Assembly (NCBI GenBank): GCA_016872595.1
Contig: VGZJ01000004.1
Coordinates: forward strand, 1-62,209
Source of the DNA: Planctomycetota bacterium
Lineage (GTDB): Bacteria > Planctomycetota > Planctomycetia > Gemmatales > Gemmataceae
Direction of reading: 5' to 3'
DNA length: 62,209 nucleotides
Shown: piece by piece, positions 32,583 to 42,105 of the stretch
Layout: each line of letters starts with the position of its first letter
Numbering within the stretch: the stretch's first letter is position 1
Notes under the pieces: generated by a model
Databases searched by the model: none
Told to the model about the DNA's origin: nothing
The model's input: the letters and a program-made list of their open reading frames with translations, nothing else
Position numbers and translations under genes: made by a program

Positions 32583-34640
32583 TCACGGGGCGCGAATCGG
32601 TTGGCGCTTGTGGAACGACCTGATGGCCCCGTCCATCTGTTCCGCGAACGCGCGGTCGCCTGCGGCCCGGGCCATGTCGCGGGCGGCGGCGGCGACCTCG
32701 GCGGCGCGCTCGAACTGTCCCGCCTCGGCGTGGGCCGCCGCCAGTACCTCGAGGCACGGCGGGTACTTGTTCTCGGTCAGCGCGCACGCGATCCGGCCCC
32801 AGCGCACCGCCTCGGGGCCGTCGCGCCGGGCCGGGTCCGGGTGGGTGGCGAGGAGCCACCCCAGCCCCGCACTCACCTCCGCCCAGTTGGGCTGTAACCG
32901 CACGGCCACCTGATACCGCTCGGCCGCGGCGATGTCGTTCCCCGCGTCGGCGAGCGCGAGCGCAAGGTCGGCGTGGTAGCGGGCGTTGTCGCGGTCCAGT
33001 TCCGCGGCGCGCGCGAGGTGTCGTACCGCCTCGTCCAGTTTCCCCTCGCGCTGGCGCTGGAGGCCGAAGTAGTGCTGCGCGGGGGGGCACTCCGGCTCGC
33101 GCTCCGCGACGAGTGCGGTGGCCCGGTACGACTCGGGGATGCGCCCCAGCCGCCACAGCAGGCGGGCCATCGCGTTCCGCAGTTCGGGCGAGTCCTTCCC
33201 CAGCGCCGCTTGGCGCTCCATCGCCCCCAGTGCCTCTTCGGGCCGCCCCAGCGCGAGGAGAACGACCGCGCGCGCCTGTTCCGCACCCGGGTCGTCGGGG
33301 GCCGCGGCGCGCATCGCGTCGGCATGGCGCAGGGCCTCATCGAGTCGTTGTTCCTTGAAGAACGCCGCGCTCGCCAGCCCGTGTAAGCGCGGGTCGCCGC
33401 CGGAGACCGCCACGGCTCGGTCCCAGAGGGCCGAACTGCTTCGCCAGTGGCGCACTTGGGCTTGCGTCGCCAGCACGCACGCGGCCACGGCAACGCCCGC
33501 GAACGCGAGTCCGACGCGCGCGCGGCCGGCGGTCCAGCACACGGCGACGAACACCCCGATCAGCGGCAGGTACGTGAATCGGTCCGCGTGGGCCTGCCGC
33601 GCGACCGGGATCAGGCCCAGCACCGGCACCAGTGTGCCGAGGAACCAGAGCCAGCCGACGAGCAGGTACGGGCGCGCGCGGCGCACGTACACGACGGCGA
33701 GCGTGACCGCGAGCAGCGCCGCGGCCGCGAGGCCCGCGGTGGCGCGCGCGACGCCCGCGGGCGGGTGCAGGTACAGCGCCGCGAGGTCCGCGGGCCAAAC
33801 GAGTTGGCGCAGGTACACGAAGTAGCTCACGGGGGCGTTGAGCCACCGCGTCTCGCGGGCAATGAGCTGGCGCGACTCGGCTACCAGCGGCGCGGCGGCG
33901 CGGGTCTGGAGGTGCGCGGCCCCGGCGACCATCAGGAACAGCGGCACCTTTTCGAGCAGGAGTTGTCGCGCCGTCCGCGCGGGCGGGCGCGGGTCGGCGT
34001 CCGGGTCGTCCGGCGCGCCGGACCAGCGGCGCAGGGGCCAGTAATCGAGAAGCAGCAGCACGCACGGCAGCGTCACCGCCATCGGCTTGCTCATCAACGC
34101 GAGGCCGAAAGCGGCAGCGACCGCGAGGTACCGCCCGCGCCCCGGGCGCGCCGCGTACCACAGGTAGGCGTGAAGCGCGAGGAGCCAGAAGAACCCGCAG
34201 AGCACGTCCTTCCGCTCCGTCACCCACGCCACCGACTCGACCCGCAGGGGGTGAACCGCGAACAGTGCGGCGACCACCGCGGCGGGCCACCGCCGCCCCG
34301 TGGCCCGGTACAGGAAGAGGAACAGGAGCACTGCGTTCGCGGCGTGGAGGGCGACGTTCGTGACGTGGTAGCCCCGCGGGTTCAACCCGTGGAACTGGTA
34401 ATCGAGCTGCAACGAGAGCCACGTGAGCGGGATCCAGTTGTACTCGTCGGAACTCGCGAGGGCGCGCCGCACCCCCTTGATCGAAAGGGGCGCGTGAACT
34501 TTGGGGTTGTTCACCACGTACTCGGGGTCGTCGAAGTTGACGAACTCGTAGGGGCCGCCCCATACCAGATCGCCGAACGCGAACAGCGTGAGTGCCACCA
34601 GACCGACCGAGACCGCGACCGTGGGTCGATGCGCGCGCAT
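32583..34640 (-). CDS. Membrane TPR protein of the TMTC/PMT-like type
   Basis: The 685-residue product starts MRAHRPTVAVSVGLVALTLF. The N-terminal ~400 residues form about ten membrane segments with NFDDPEYVVNNP (acidic loop 1), NVALHAANAVLLFLFLYR, FAVHPLRVESVAWVTERKDVL and GLALMSKPMAVTLPCVLLLLDYWPL, as in bacterial homologs of TMTC O-mannosyltransferases (GT-C fold). The C-terminal ~270 residues contain five or six TPRs (for example ALRHADAMRAAAPDDPGAEQ). It is probably a lipid-linked-sugar glycosyltransferase with a periplasmic TPR domain; donor and acceptor are unknown. It lies just downstream of deoC on the same strand (54-base gap). Confidence 0.85.
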   Translation of the reverse strand: MRAHRPTVAVSVGLVALTLFAFGDLVWGGPYEFVNFDDPEYVVNNPKVHAPLSIKGVRRALASSDEYNWIPLTWLSLQLDYQFHGLNPRGYHVTNVALHAANAVLLFLFLYRATGRRWPAAVVAALFAVHPLRVESVAWVTERKDVLCGFFWLLALHAYLWYAARPGRGRYLAVAAAFGLALMSKPMAVTLPCVLLLLDYWPLRRWSGAPDDPDADPRPPARTARQLLLEKVPLFLMVAGAAHLQTRAAAPLVAESRQLIARETRWLNAPVSYFVYLRQLVWPADLAALYLHPPAGVARATAGLAAAALLAVTLAVVYVRRARPYLLVGWLWFLGTLVPVLGLIPVARQAHADRFTYLPLIGVFVAVCWTAGRARVGLAFAGVAVAACVLATQAQVRHWRSSSALWDRAVAVSGGDPRLHGLASAAFFKEQRLDEALRHADAMRAAAPDDPGAEQARAVVLLALGRPEEALGAMERQAALGKDSPELRNAMARLLWRLGRIPESYRATALVAEREPECPPAQHYFGLQRQREGKLDEAVRHLARAAELDRDNARYHADLALALADAGNDIAAAERYQVAVRLQPNWAEVSAGLGWLLATHPDPARRDGPEAVRWGRIACALTENKYPPCLEVLAAAHAEAGQFERAAEVAAAARDMARAAGDRAFAEQMDGAIRSFHKRQPIRAP

Positions 34641-34694
34641 GGTACACCCTGACGGACCCCGCACGGGCGGGGCGGTTTGTGCCGAGCCGCCAGG

Positions 34695-35381
34695 TCACGC
34701 GCCGAGCTTGGCGCGGGCGTCGTCGAGGATCGCTTTCGTGGCGGTCGCGCCGACGCGCGACACGCCCAGCGCCCGTACTTCCATGAGGCGTTCGAACGTG
34801 CGCACCCCGCCCGCGGCCTTCACCTGCACCCACGCCGGGCTGTACTCGCGCATCAGCCGCAAGTCTTCGATGGTCGCGCCGGTCTCCGCGTACCCCGTGC
34901 TGGTCTTCACCCAGTCGGCCCGCACCTCGCCGCAGATGCGGCACAGCTCGCGCTTGTGTTCGTCCTTGAGGTACGCGTTCTCGAAGATCACTTTCACCTT
35001 CGCGCCGCGGGCGTGCGCCGCGGTCACGACGGCCGCGACGTCGTGGGCCACGTAGTTCCACTCGCCGCTCAGCACCTTGCCGACGTTCACCACCATGTCG
35101 AGTTCGGTCGCGCCGTCGTCCATCGCGCGCTCGGCCTCGAACACCTTCACCGCGGTGAGGTGCGCGCCGTGCGGGAACGCGATCACCGTGCTGGCCTGCA
35201 CCGTGCTGCCGGCGAGGAGCTTGGCCGCGAGCCGCACGCCGTAGGGCTTGATGCACACCGAGGCGACGCCGAGGTCGCGCGCGAGCAGGCACCCGCGCTC
35301 GAGGTCCGCGTCCGTCAGGTTGGGCTGAAGGAGCGAGTGGTCGAACATGCGGGCGAGGTCGGCAATGGTGGGGGTGGACAT
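34695..35381 (-). CDS. deoC: Deoxyribose-phosphate aldolase
   Basis: This 228-residue class I aldolase converts 2-deoxyribose-5-phosphate to glyceraldehyde-3-phosphate and acetaldehyde in deoxynucleoside catabolism. Signatures: DHSLLQPNLT (about 14-23), ASVCIKPYGV, STVIAFPHGAH, ELDMVVNVGKVLSG, KVIFENAYL, the Schiff-base lysine in ADWVKTSTGYA, and the second catalytic lysine in VQVKAAGGVRT. The length is standard. It diverges from the LptD-like gene, and no other deo gene is near. Confidence 0.95.
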   Translation of the reverse strand: MSTPTIADLARMFDHSLLQPNLTDADLERGCLLARDLGVASVCIKPYGVRLAAKLLAGSTVQASTVIAFPHGAHLTAVKVFEAERAMDDGATELDMVVNVGKVLSGEWNYVAHDVAAVVTAAHARGAKVKVIFENAYLKDEHKRELCRICGEVRADWVKTSTGYAETGATIEDLRLMREYSPAWVQVKAAGGVRTFERLMEVRALGVSRVGATATKAILDDARAKLGA

Positions 35382-35477
35382 GGGACCTCTGGGGGCAATG
35401 CGGGCCGCGGGCGCGGGGGGACTGCGCTATTGGATACGAGAGCCGGGGCGAACGACCAAGCCCGCACCGAGTCCGGC

Positions 35478-35505
35478 TTGATTCATTCGCGGGCTTGCCT
35501 ATAGT
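35478..35505 (+). promoter_or_regulatory. Sigma-70-like promoter for the LptD-like gene
   Basis: TTGATT (35478-35483) and TATAGT (35500-35505) are spaced by 16 bases, a reasonable -35/-10 pair, 40 bases ahead of the GTG start at 35546. This is among the better consensus matches in the window. Confidence 0.55.
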
Positions 35506-35545
35506 CCGCGACCTTCAACCTTCAGAGTCGGGCCGGAGGAGCCGC

Positions 35546-38281
35546 GTGCGGAGCGGGCGGGGGCCAATTTGGATCGGGCCGGCGGCGGTGCTAGCGCTCG
35601 CGCTGGTCGCGCCCCACGCGGGCGCGCAGCCGGTGCGCCGCGTGGCCGCGCTGGACGAGCCGTTCAGCGGCACGGCGGCGCTGCCCGCGGACGGCACGCT
35701 GGCCCCGCCGCCGCCGGTGCCGCCGCGCACCGCGTACCAGCCGCCGCGCCGCGACCCGAACGGCGCACCGTTCGAGCCGGACTTCACCCTGCCGGACGGG
35801 AGCCGCGTCCCGGTCCCGCAGTCGAAGACGCGCGAGATCCGCCTCGCGCGGCGGTACGGCACCCCCAACAACCTCGACAGCACCGTGCAGCCGGACGGCT
35901 CGCGCCGGTTCGTCCTCACCGGCGGGTGGGTGGTGAACGTGGCCGCGTTCGACGGGACCGAGGCGACCGAGTTCGCGGCCGACGACATCGTCATCTGGGT
36001 GCGCGGCATGGCCGTGGACAACGTCCGCGACGGGTTCCGCACGGCCGGCGACGGGAAGACCGAAGTCGAAGTGTACATGGGCGGGAACATCATCATCCGG
36101 TCCACCCACGGGCCGCGCGAGAAGCCCGTCACCCAGACCCTCAGGGCCGAGGAAGTGTTCTACGACGTGGAGCGCAACCGTGCGATCGCGGTGCGCGCCG
36201 ATCTCGAAATGGCGACGCCCAACTCGCCCGACCCGTTTCGGCTCAAGGGCGAGGAGATCCGGCGGCTCGACCTCGAAAACTGGGAAATGCTCAACGCGAC
36301 GATGAACGCGAGCAAGTTGCCCAGCGACGCCGGCCTGCGACTCGACGCGCGGCGGTTCACGCTCAGCCAGCGGAAGGTGATCCGGCGGAACGTCTTCGGC
36401 ATCCCGTTCCGCGACTTCCGCACCGGCGAGACCATCGAGGTCACGGAACAGCTCGTGACCGGGAAGAACGTGGTGACGCGGTTGGCCGGCGTCCCGGTGT
36501 TCTACCTGCCGACCGTGCGCACCGACGCCAGCGACCCGCTCGGCCCGTTGGAGAACTTGGGGTTGGGCCAGAGCCGGCAGTTCGGCACGCAGTTCACGAG
36601 TACGTGGAGCGTGTTCGACTTGATCGCGCTGCGCCCGCCGCCGGACCACAGGTGGCTGCTGGACCTCGACTACATGAGCAAGCGCGGGCCGGCCGCGGGC
36701 ACGGACTACACGTACCGCCTGCCCGGCGCGGAACCGGGCGAACCGGACCGCGGGGTCGGCTTCGTCAAGCTGTACTACCTCGCGGAGAAGGGCTTCGACC
36801 TGCTCGGCGCGGACCGCGGGGCCGATCAGGTGCGCCCGCCGAACCGCGGGCGCGCGATCTGGCGGCACCAGCAAGAGGTGGCCGACGGGCTGTACTTCCA
36901 AGGGCAGCTCGCGTACCTGAGCGACAAGAACTTCCTCGAGCAGTTCTACAAACAGGAGTTTGACCTCGGCCCGAACCAAGAGACGTTCGCGTACCTCGCG
37001 TGGCAGCGGCGCAACTTCGGCGCGACCGCGCTGGCCGAGGCCCGGATCAACCGCGAGTTCGTGAGCGAGACCAACGCGCTCCCGCGGGTCGACGCCCACC
37101 TGATCGGTCAGACGTTCTTCAGCGACCGGTTCGTGTACGACATGCGGGCCAGCGCCGGGTACTTCCAGTCGCGCCCCAGCGAGGTGCCGCCGTTCGCGCT
37201 GTTGGGCACCGACCGGCGGCTCGACACGGGCCGGTTCAACCTGTCGCAAGAGCTGAGCGCGCCGTTAGAACTGGGGCCGCTGAAACTCGCGCCGTACGGC
37301 GTCCTCGACCTGACCGAGTACACCAACGAGCTAACGGGGAACGAGATCGGGCGCGTGGTCGGCGGCGGCGGCGCGCGGGCCAGCGTGCCGTTCTCGCGGC
37401 TCTACGGCGACGTGACCAGCGAGTTGCTCAACCTGCGCGGGCTGTACCACAAGGCGATCCTCGGCGCGAACTACCGGTACGTGCGGTCGAACGAGCCGTA
37501 CAATCGGTTCCCGCTGCTGGACCGGCTGAACGACGACGCCATCGACCAGAGCTGGCGGAACATGACGCCGTTCCAGCCGCAGTACGTGCCGGGGCCGGAC
37601 GGCCCGCGCCTCGCCGCCGCGCCGGGGTACAGCCCGTACAACCCGCAACTGTACGCGATCCGCCGGGCCGTCGAGAACCGCACCGACACGCTCGACAGCC
37701 TCAACGTGCTCCAGATGGACCTGCGCCAGCGGTTCCAGACCAAGCGCGGGTACCCGGGCATGGAGCACACGGTGGACTTCTTCACCGCGGACGTGTCCGC
37801 GTCGTGGTACCCGGACGCCAAGCGCGACAACTTCGGGCACCCGTTCGCGTTCCTCGAGTTCGCCACCGTGTGGAACGTCGGCGACCGCACCTCGGTGGTC
37901 ACGAACGGCTGGTTCGAGCCATATCAGGGCGGTTCGCAGTACTGGAACGCCGGCGTGTACCTGAACCGCAACGACCGCACGAACCTGTATATCGGGTACC
38001 GGCAAACGGACCCCCTGAACAGCAAGGCCGTGAACCTCTCGGTCGGTTACCAGCTCAGCCCGCGGTACTACTTCAACGCCGGGGTGAGCTACGACTTCGG
38101 GCTGAGCCAAGCGCTCTCGAACTCGGTCACCCTGACCCGCACCGGCACCGACCTCACCGTTTCGGTCGGGTTCACGTACACGGCGTTCGTGAACGCCTTC
38201 GGGTTCCAGTTCCTCGTGATCCCGAACCTCGCGGCGGGCACCGGGAACCGGGTCGCCGGCCCGCTCTCCTCGAACCGCTAG
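35546..38281 (+). CDS. LptD/OstA-like outer-membrane protein
   Basis: The GTG at 35546 is preceded by GGAGGAG, so it is preferred to the ATG 17 codons upstream. The 911-residue product has a signal peptide (about residues 1-27, ending APHAGAQ). A periplasmic OstA-like jellyroll region follows at about 90-270 (RFVLTGGWVVNVAAF, GKTEVEVYMGGNIIIRS), and then a long beta-barrel rich in aromatic strands (VFYLPTVRTDASDPLGPLE, SVGYQLSPRYYFNAGVSYDF). LptD inserts lipopolysaccharide into the outer leaflet. Planctomycete homologs are divergent, so LPS assembly itself is inferred. dgkA follows after 14 bases. Confidence 0.78.
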   Translation: MRSGRGPIWIGPAAVLALALVAPHAGAQPVRRVAALDEPFSGTAALPADGTLAPPPPVPPRTAYQPPRRDPNGAPFEPDFTLPDGSRVPVPQSKTREIRLARRYGTPNNLDSTVQPDGSRRFVLTGGWVVNVAAFDGTEATEFAADDIVIWVRGMAVDNVRDGFRTAGDGKTEVEVYMGGNIIIRSTHGPREKPVTQTLRAEEVFYDVERNRAIAVRADLEMATPNSPDPFRLKGEEIRRLDLENWEMLNATMNASKLPSDAGLRLDARRFTLSQRKVIRRNVFGIPFRDFRTGETIEVTEQLVTGKNVVTRLAGVPVFYLPTVRTDASDPLGPLENLGLGQSRQFGTQFTSTWSVFDLIALRPPPDHRWLLDLDYMSKRGPAAGTDYTYRLPGAEPGEPDRGVGFVKLYYLAEKGFDLLGADRGADQVRPPNRGRAIWRHQQEVADGLYFQGQLAYLSDKNFLEQFYKQEFDLGPNQETFAYLAWQRRNFGATALAEARINREFVSETNALPRVDAHLIGQTFFSDRFVYDMRASAGYFQSRPSEVPPFALLGTDRRLDTGRFNLSQELSAPLELGPLKLAPYGVLDLTEYTNELTGNEIGRVVGGGGARASVPFSRLYGDVTSELLNLRGLYHKAILGANYRYVRSNEPYNRFPLLDRLNDDAIDQSWRNMTPFQPQYVPGPDGPRLAAAPGYSPYNPQLYAIRRAVENRTDTLDSLNVLQMDLRQRFQTKRGYPGMEHTVDFFTADVSASWYPDAKRDNFGHPFAFLEFATVWNVGDRTSVVTNGWFEPYQGGSQYWNAGVYLNRNDRTNLYIGYRQTDPLNSKAVNLSVGYQLSPRYYFNAGVSYDFGLSQALSNSVTLTRTGTDLTVSVGFTYTAFVNAFGFQFLVIPNLAAGTGNRVAGPLSSNR

Positions 38282-38295
38282 CGCGGAGGCAGCCC

Positions 38296-38700
38296 ATGAC
38301 GGCGGGCGACGTGCCGGGGCGGAAGAAGCCGCGCCGCTGGCGCGACAAGTTCCGCGAGGCGCTCCGCGGGATCAAGCGCGGGGTCCGCGGGCAGTCCAGC
38401 TTCGCGGTCCACTTCTTCTTCGCCGCGCTCGCCCTGTGCGCCGCCGCGGCGCTGGAGTGCGACCGCTACGAGTGGTGCTTGGTGATCGGGTGCGTGGGGC
38501 TGGTGCTGACCGCGGAGCTGTTCAACAGCGCGCTGGAGTTGCTGTTCCGCGGGCTGGACGAAGAGGCCCGCGACCGCGTGTACCACAGCCTCGACATCGC
38601 CGCGGGCGCGGTGCTGGTGGCCGGGCTGACCGCGGCGGTCGTCGGCGCGCTGATCTTCGGCCGCAAGCTACTGCTGCTGTTCCACCTGCTGCCGGCGTAG
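38296..38700 (+). CDS. dgkA: Diacylglycerol/undecaprenol kinase family membrane protein
   Basis: This 134-residue product has a basic cytoplasmic N terminus (RKKPRRWRDKFREALRGIK), an amphipathic start and three membrane helices. The family block ELFNSALELLFRGLDEE contains the metal-binding Glu. The segment RVYHSLDIAAGAVLVAG aligns with the conserved (K)DxxAAAV block, with His where Lys is usual. DgkA-type kinases recycle diacylglycerol or undecaprenol for envelope synthesis, which fits its place 14 bases after the LptD-like gene. A terminator follows. The overlapping longer frame starting at 37000 is a shadow. Confidence 0.88.
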   Translation: MTAGDVPGRKKPRRWRDKFREALRGIKRGVRGQSSFAVHFFFAALALCAAAALECDRYEWCLVIGCVGLVLTAELFNSALELLFRGLDEEARDRVYHSLDIAAGAVLVAGLTAAVVGALIFGRKLLLLFHLLPA

Positions 38701-38724
38701 CGCGGCCCCGATCGCAAATAGAAG

Positions 38725-38749
38725 CGGCCACGCGCTACGCGCGTGGCCG
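38725..38749. terminator. Hairpin terminator between dgkA and secreted paralog genes
   Basis: CGGCCACGCG (38725-38734) pairs with CGCGTGGCCG (38740-38749) around CTACG. It lies 24 bases after the dgkA stop and 25 bases from the convergent gene's stop, so it can serve both strands. Confidence 0.75.
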
Positions 38750-38774
38750 TGTCGTCGCGCGGCGGGCCGCGACC

Positions 38775-39494
38775 TCACTCCTTCTTCTTGACGCGCTCGA
38801 AGTCGAGCGTGGTGCCGTCGGTGTCGCTCACCGTCATCTTGTCGCCCTTAATGACGCACTTCTGCTCGTGCTTCTTGGAGCCGCCGAGTTCCTTCGTGAA
38901 CATCCAAATCACCTTGTCGCCGGCCTCGATGGTGTACGTCCCCTCGAAGTCGCCGACGGGGGTGTTGTAGGTCATCTTCCCGTCTTTGGTGAACTCCAGT
39001 TTCAGCGTGCCCGCGGGGATCTCGTTCCCCTTCACGGTGCCGGCCAGCGACGACCACTTCCCTTCGATCTTGCCCTTGTTGTTGGGGGCCTTGGGGTCGT
39101 CCTTCTTCGGGTCCGCCTTCACGCGGGCGAACTCGAGCGTGGTGCCGTCGGAGTCGCTCACGGTCAACTTGTCGCCCTTCACCACACAGGTTTGCTCGTG
39201 GGTCTTGCGCCCGCCAAGCTCCTTGGTGAATTCCCACGTGACCTTGTTGTCGTTGCCGGCCTTGTACGTCCCGACGAAGTCGCCGACGGGGGTGTTGTAG
39301 GTCATCTTCCCGTCTTTGGTGAACTCCAGTTTCAGCGTGCCGGCCGGGATCTGTTGGCCCTTCACGTTGCCGGCCAGCGAGGTCCACTTGCCCACCAGTG
39401 TGTTGGCGGGTTCGGGTGCGTTCACCGGCGGGTCGGGGAACGCGGCCGTCGTAGTGCCGGCCAGGACGAGGTTCAAGATGGCGGTTGCGAACAC
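38775..39494 (-). CDS. Secreted protein with two TIGR03066/03067-like repeats
   Basis: A GTG start at 39494 with AGAGGT upstream gives 239 residues: a signal-like start (VFATAILNLVLAGTTTAAF) and two copies of a lipocalin-like unit of about 90 residues. Each unit runs from GKW.SLAG through PAGTLKLEFTKDGKMTYNTP, FTKELGG and VSDSDGTTLEF/VSDTDGTTLDF. At DNA level the copies share a 67-base perfect direct repeat (38945-39011 and 39275-39341). The units resemble the Gemmata paralogous families TIGR03066/TIGR03067, of unknown role. A single-unit lipoprotein paralog lies upstream on the same strand. Confidence 0.82.
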   Translation of the reverse strand: MFATAILNLVLAGTTTAAFPDPPVNAPEPANTLVGKWTSLAGNVKGQQIPAGTLKLEFTKDGKMTYNTPVGDFVGTYKAGNDNKVTWEFTKELGGRKTHEQTCVVKGDKLTVSDSDGTTLEFARVKADPKKDDPKAPNNKGKIEGKWSSLAGTVKGNEIPAGTLKLEFTKDGKMTYNTPVGDFEGTYTIEAGDKVIWMFTKELGGSKKHEQKCVIKGDKMTVSDTDGTTLDFERVKKKE

Positions 39495-39557
39495 GGGCGT
39501 ACCTCTTTGTTGGGGTGAGTGGGAGCGCGCCGGTCCGCGGCCCGGCACGCGAACGGG

Positions 39558-39971
39558 TTACCGCGGTTGGTCGCCGGGGTTGCCTTGGTTGCCGCCGCCG
39601 GCCGAGACCTTCTCGAAGTCGAGCGAGGTGCCGTCGGAGTCCTTCACGGTCATTCTGGTCCCGTTGATGATGCACTTCTGCGCGTGCTTCTTGGAGCCGC
39701 CGAGTTCGCGCGTGAAGTTCCACGTCACGGTGTCGCCCATGCCGAGCGAGTACGTGCCTTCAAAGTTGCCGACGGGCGTGTTGTAGGTCATCTTCCCGTC
39801 GGTCGTGAACTCGAGTTTGAGCGCGCCCGCGGGAATGGTCTGGCCCTTTACGGTGCCCGCCAACGAGACCCACTTGGTGCCTTCGATCTTGCCCTTGTTT
39901 TTCGAGTTGCACCCGAACGCGAAGAGCAGCGCGACAGCGACAGCGATGCGGGCGACGTTCTTCAGCCGCAT
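39558..39971 (-). CDS. Single-unit TIGR03066/03067-like lipoprotein
   Basis: This 137-residue product has a lipoprotein signal ending FAFGCNSK (Cys about residue 21). One unit homologous to those of the adjacent gene follows: GTKWVSLAGTVKGQTIPAG, KLEFTTDGKMTYNTP, NFTRELGGSKKHAQKCIING and DSDGTSLDFEKV. It ends with a Gly/Asn-rich tail. It was probably the source or product of local duplication with the two-unit gene 63 bases downstream. Confidence 0.82.
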   Translation of the reverse strand: MRLKNVARIAVAVALLFAFGCNSKNKGKIEGTKWVSLAGTVKGQTIPAGALKLEFTTDGKMTYNTPVGNFEGTYSLGMGDTVTWNFTRELGGSKKHAQKCIINGTRMTVKDSDGTSLDFEKVSAGGGNQGNPGDQPR

Positions 39972-40078
39972 AACGAACCTCGGTGTGAAGAAAAGGTGTG
40001 GACGGGAACGGGGCGCGCGCCCGGTCCGGGTAGTTGATCCTATCGGGGCTGGCGGCGCGCCGCCAGCGAAAACGCGCG

Positions 40079-42094
40079 TCACGAACTCGCGGCGACGGTG
40101 TCGCGGGCGCGGGCGCGGTCCTGCGCCGGGGGCACGTCGGCCGGGGCGCCCAGCGGGAGCGCGACGCGGAACGTGGTGCCGACGCCCGGTTCGCTCTCCA
40201 CGGTGATCGTGCCGCCGAGCCGGGCCACGTACTCCTTCACGATGGCGAGGCCGAGGCCGGCGTGAACCCCGGTGGAGTGCCGCGAAGCGTCGGCCCGGTA
40301 GAACCGCTCGAAGATCTTCTCCTTCACCGCGTCGGTCATGCCGATGCCGGTGTCGCGGACCTCGAACACCGCGCACGGGCCGTCGCGCGCGAGCGTCAGG
40401 TCGATGGTCCCGCCGGGTTTGTTGTACTCCACGGCGTTGTGGAGCAGGTTCATCAGCACCTCGCGCAACTTGCCGGCGTCGGTGTCGAGCGTGACCTGCG
40501 CGCTCAGGTGGGCCTCGACGGTCACGTTGTTGGCGGCGGCGAGTGAACGGATGACCGCGGCGCACCCGGCGGCGAGGTCGGCCACGTCGGTCGGCCCGGT
40601 GTGCGCGTGGTCGTTGCCCGCGTCGAGCGAGGCCAGCGTCATGATGCGCTCGACCAGTTGGCCGAGCTGCTTGGAGATGAGCCGGCACTCTTCGAGCGCG
40701 CTGTAGTACTGCGCGGCCGGGCGGTCCTTCTTGCGAAGGGCGACGTCGATGGTCGCGAGCAGCGCGGCGATGGGCGTGCGGAGTTCGTGCGAAATGTCGG
40801 CCACGGCCTGTTTCTCCCGAGCGAACGCCTGTTGCAGCATGAGGAGGGTCTGCGTAAGGCGGGCGTGAATGGGGGCCAGTTCGCGGCCCAGTTCGGCGGG
40901 GACGACGGACAGCCGGAAGTCCTTTTCTGAAACTTGGCTGACCGCGTCGGAAAGGGTGCGGAGGGGGGACAACCCGCGGGCGACGAAGAACCACCCGCCC
41001 AGAACGAGGGCGGCGAACATGACCGCGCCGATGGCGATCAGGCGCGACCGCAGTTGGGTCAGTTCGGTGCGCGTCTCGTCGCCCACGCGGGCCAACTGCT
41101 CGTCGCGCTCCTTCTGATCGGCGGCAAGGCGGGCGTTCAGGTCGGCGTAGGACCGCACCGATTGGACCGCCATGCGGATCACGAGGTCCGGGCGGTTGAA
41201 CGCCGGGCGGTACGGCTGGGCCTTGCCGGTGGGGAACGGGCCGGGCAGTGCCGGGGGCGGCAGCCACACGGCGAAGAACAGCGGGCGGCCGGCGTGGTTC
41301 GCGGTCACGACGCGCCGGCACGGGCCGACCCCGGGCACGTCCACGTCGTCGAGGCGCGGCTCCCACTCGGTCGCGCTCGCCTCGAACCACCCCGAATCGA
41401 CCGCGAGCGGGGGCAGCACGCGCGCGGCGCTGGCCCCGGCCGCGCGCTCGATGTGGACGTGTTGCGCGGTGCGCCCCGGCAGCCCGGCGTGGCTGACGCT
41501 CAGCGTGATCTGAACGTGCCGGGCGCGGTCGTCGTCCTCGAACAACTTGCGCAGGCCCTCGTGAATCCGGGCCAGCGCACGGGGTCCGTCGAACGCCACC
41601 CACCCCGGCGCGCCGGGGAGGTTCGCACCGAGGTACGCGAACGGGGAAAACGTGTTGAGTGCCGCGCGGCGCGGCTCGACCGCGGCCACGGTCGTCGCGA
41701 GCGCCGGGGGCGCGAGGCCGGTGCCGAGAATGAGCAGTTCGGAGCGCAGCCGGTACTGGCGCGACACGTCGTCCGGGGCCGCGACCGGGGGCGAGTCCGG
41801 GAGCCGCAGGAACCCGGACCCGCGGCGGTCCGGGTTCTGGCCCAGCAGCGTGGCCGTTTTCCACTGCGCCTCTTGCGCCAGCGCCTTCGTTTCCGAAACC
41901 AGTTCGGCATCGAACTTGGCCTTCGCCTCGCTCTGCCGCACGCGCAGGGTTTGCTCGATGCGCTCGGTCTCGGAGGTCTCGCGGCGGCGCACCGCGGCGT
42001 TCGCGAACCGGTCCACGAGCACCCCTACGGCGCTGAGAGCCAGCGCGAGCAGGAGCAGCAGGTAGCCGAGCAGCGAGCGCCGGATCGAGCGCAT
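40079..42094 (-). CDS. Sensor histidine kinase
   Basis: This 671-residue protein starts at the ATG at 42094 (MRSIRRSLLGYLLLLLALAL). Two membrane helices (about 8-28 and 320-345) flank a periplasmic sensor domain. HAMP-like and coiled regions follow, then the H-box ADISHELRTPIAALLATID, the N-box EVLMNLLHNAVEYN, G1 VRDTGIGM, F-box and G2 HAGLGLAIVKEYVARLGG. The partner response regulator is upstream on the same strand, separated by a family G inverted repeat. The longer frame to 42163 would translate that repeat and is rejected. Nothing identifies the stimulus. Confidence 0.93.
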   Translation of the reverse strand: MRSIRRSLLGYLLLLLALALSAVGVLVDRFANAAVRRRETSETERIEQTLRVRQSEAKAKFDAELVSETKALAQEAQWKTATLLGQNPDRRGSGFLRLPDSPPVAAPDDVSRQYRLRSELLILGTGLAPPALATTVAAVEPRRAALNTFSPFAYLGANLPGAPGWVAFDGPRALARIHEGLRKLFEDDDRARHVQITLSVSHAGLPGRTAQHVHIERAAGASAARVLPPLAVDSGWFEASATEWEPRLDDVDVPGVGPCRRVVTANHAGRPLFFAVWLPPPALPGPFPTGKAQPYRPAFNRPDLVIRMAVQSVRSYADLNARLAADQKERDEQLARVGDETRTELTQLRSRLIAIGAVMFAALVLGGWFFVARGLSPLRTLSDAVSQVSEKDFRLSVVPAELGRELAPIHARLTQTLLMLQQAFAREKQAVADISHELRTPIAALLATIDVALRKKDRPAAQYYSALEECRLISKQLGQLVERIMTLASLDAGNDHAHTGPTDVADLAAGCAAVIRSLAAANNVTVEAHLSAQVTLDTDAGKLREVLMNLLHNAVEYNKPGGTIDLTLARDGPCAVFEVRDTGIGMTDAVKEKIFERFYRADASRHSTGVHAGLGLAIVKEYVARLGGTITVESEPGVGTTFRVALPLGAPADVPPAQDRARARDTVAASS

Positions 42095-42105
42095 GGCCGG
42101 AATCC

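Noticed and set aside
37000-38700. A 566-codon plus-strand frame across the LptD-like gene
   Set aside because: Only its last 134 codons are real (dgkA); the rest is an out-of-frame reading of the LptD-like gene.
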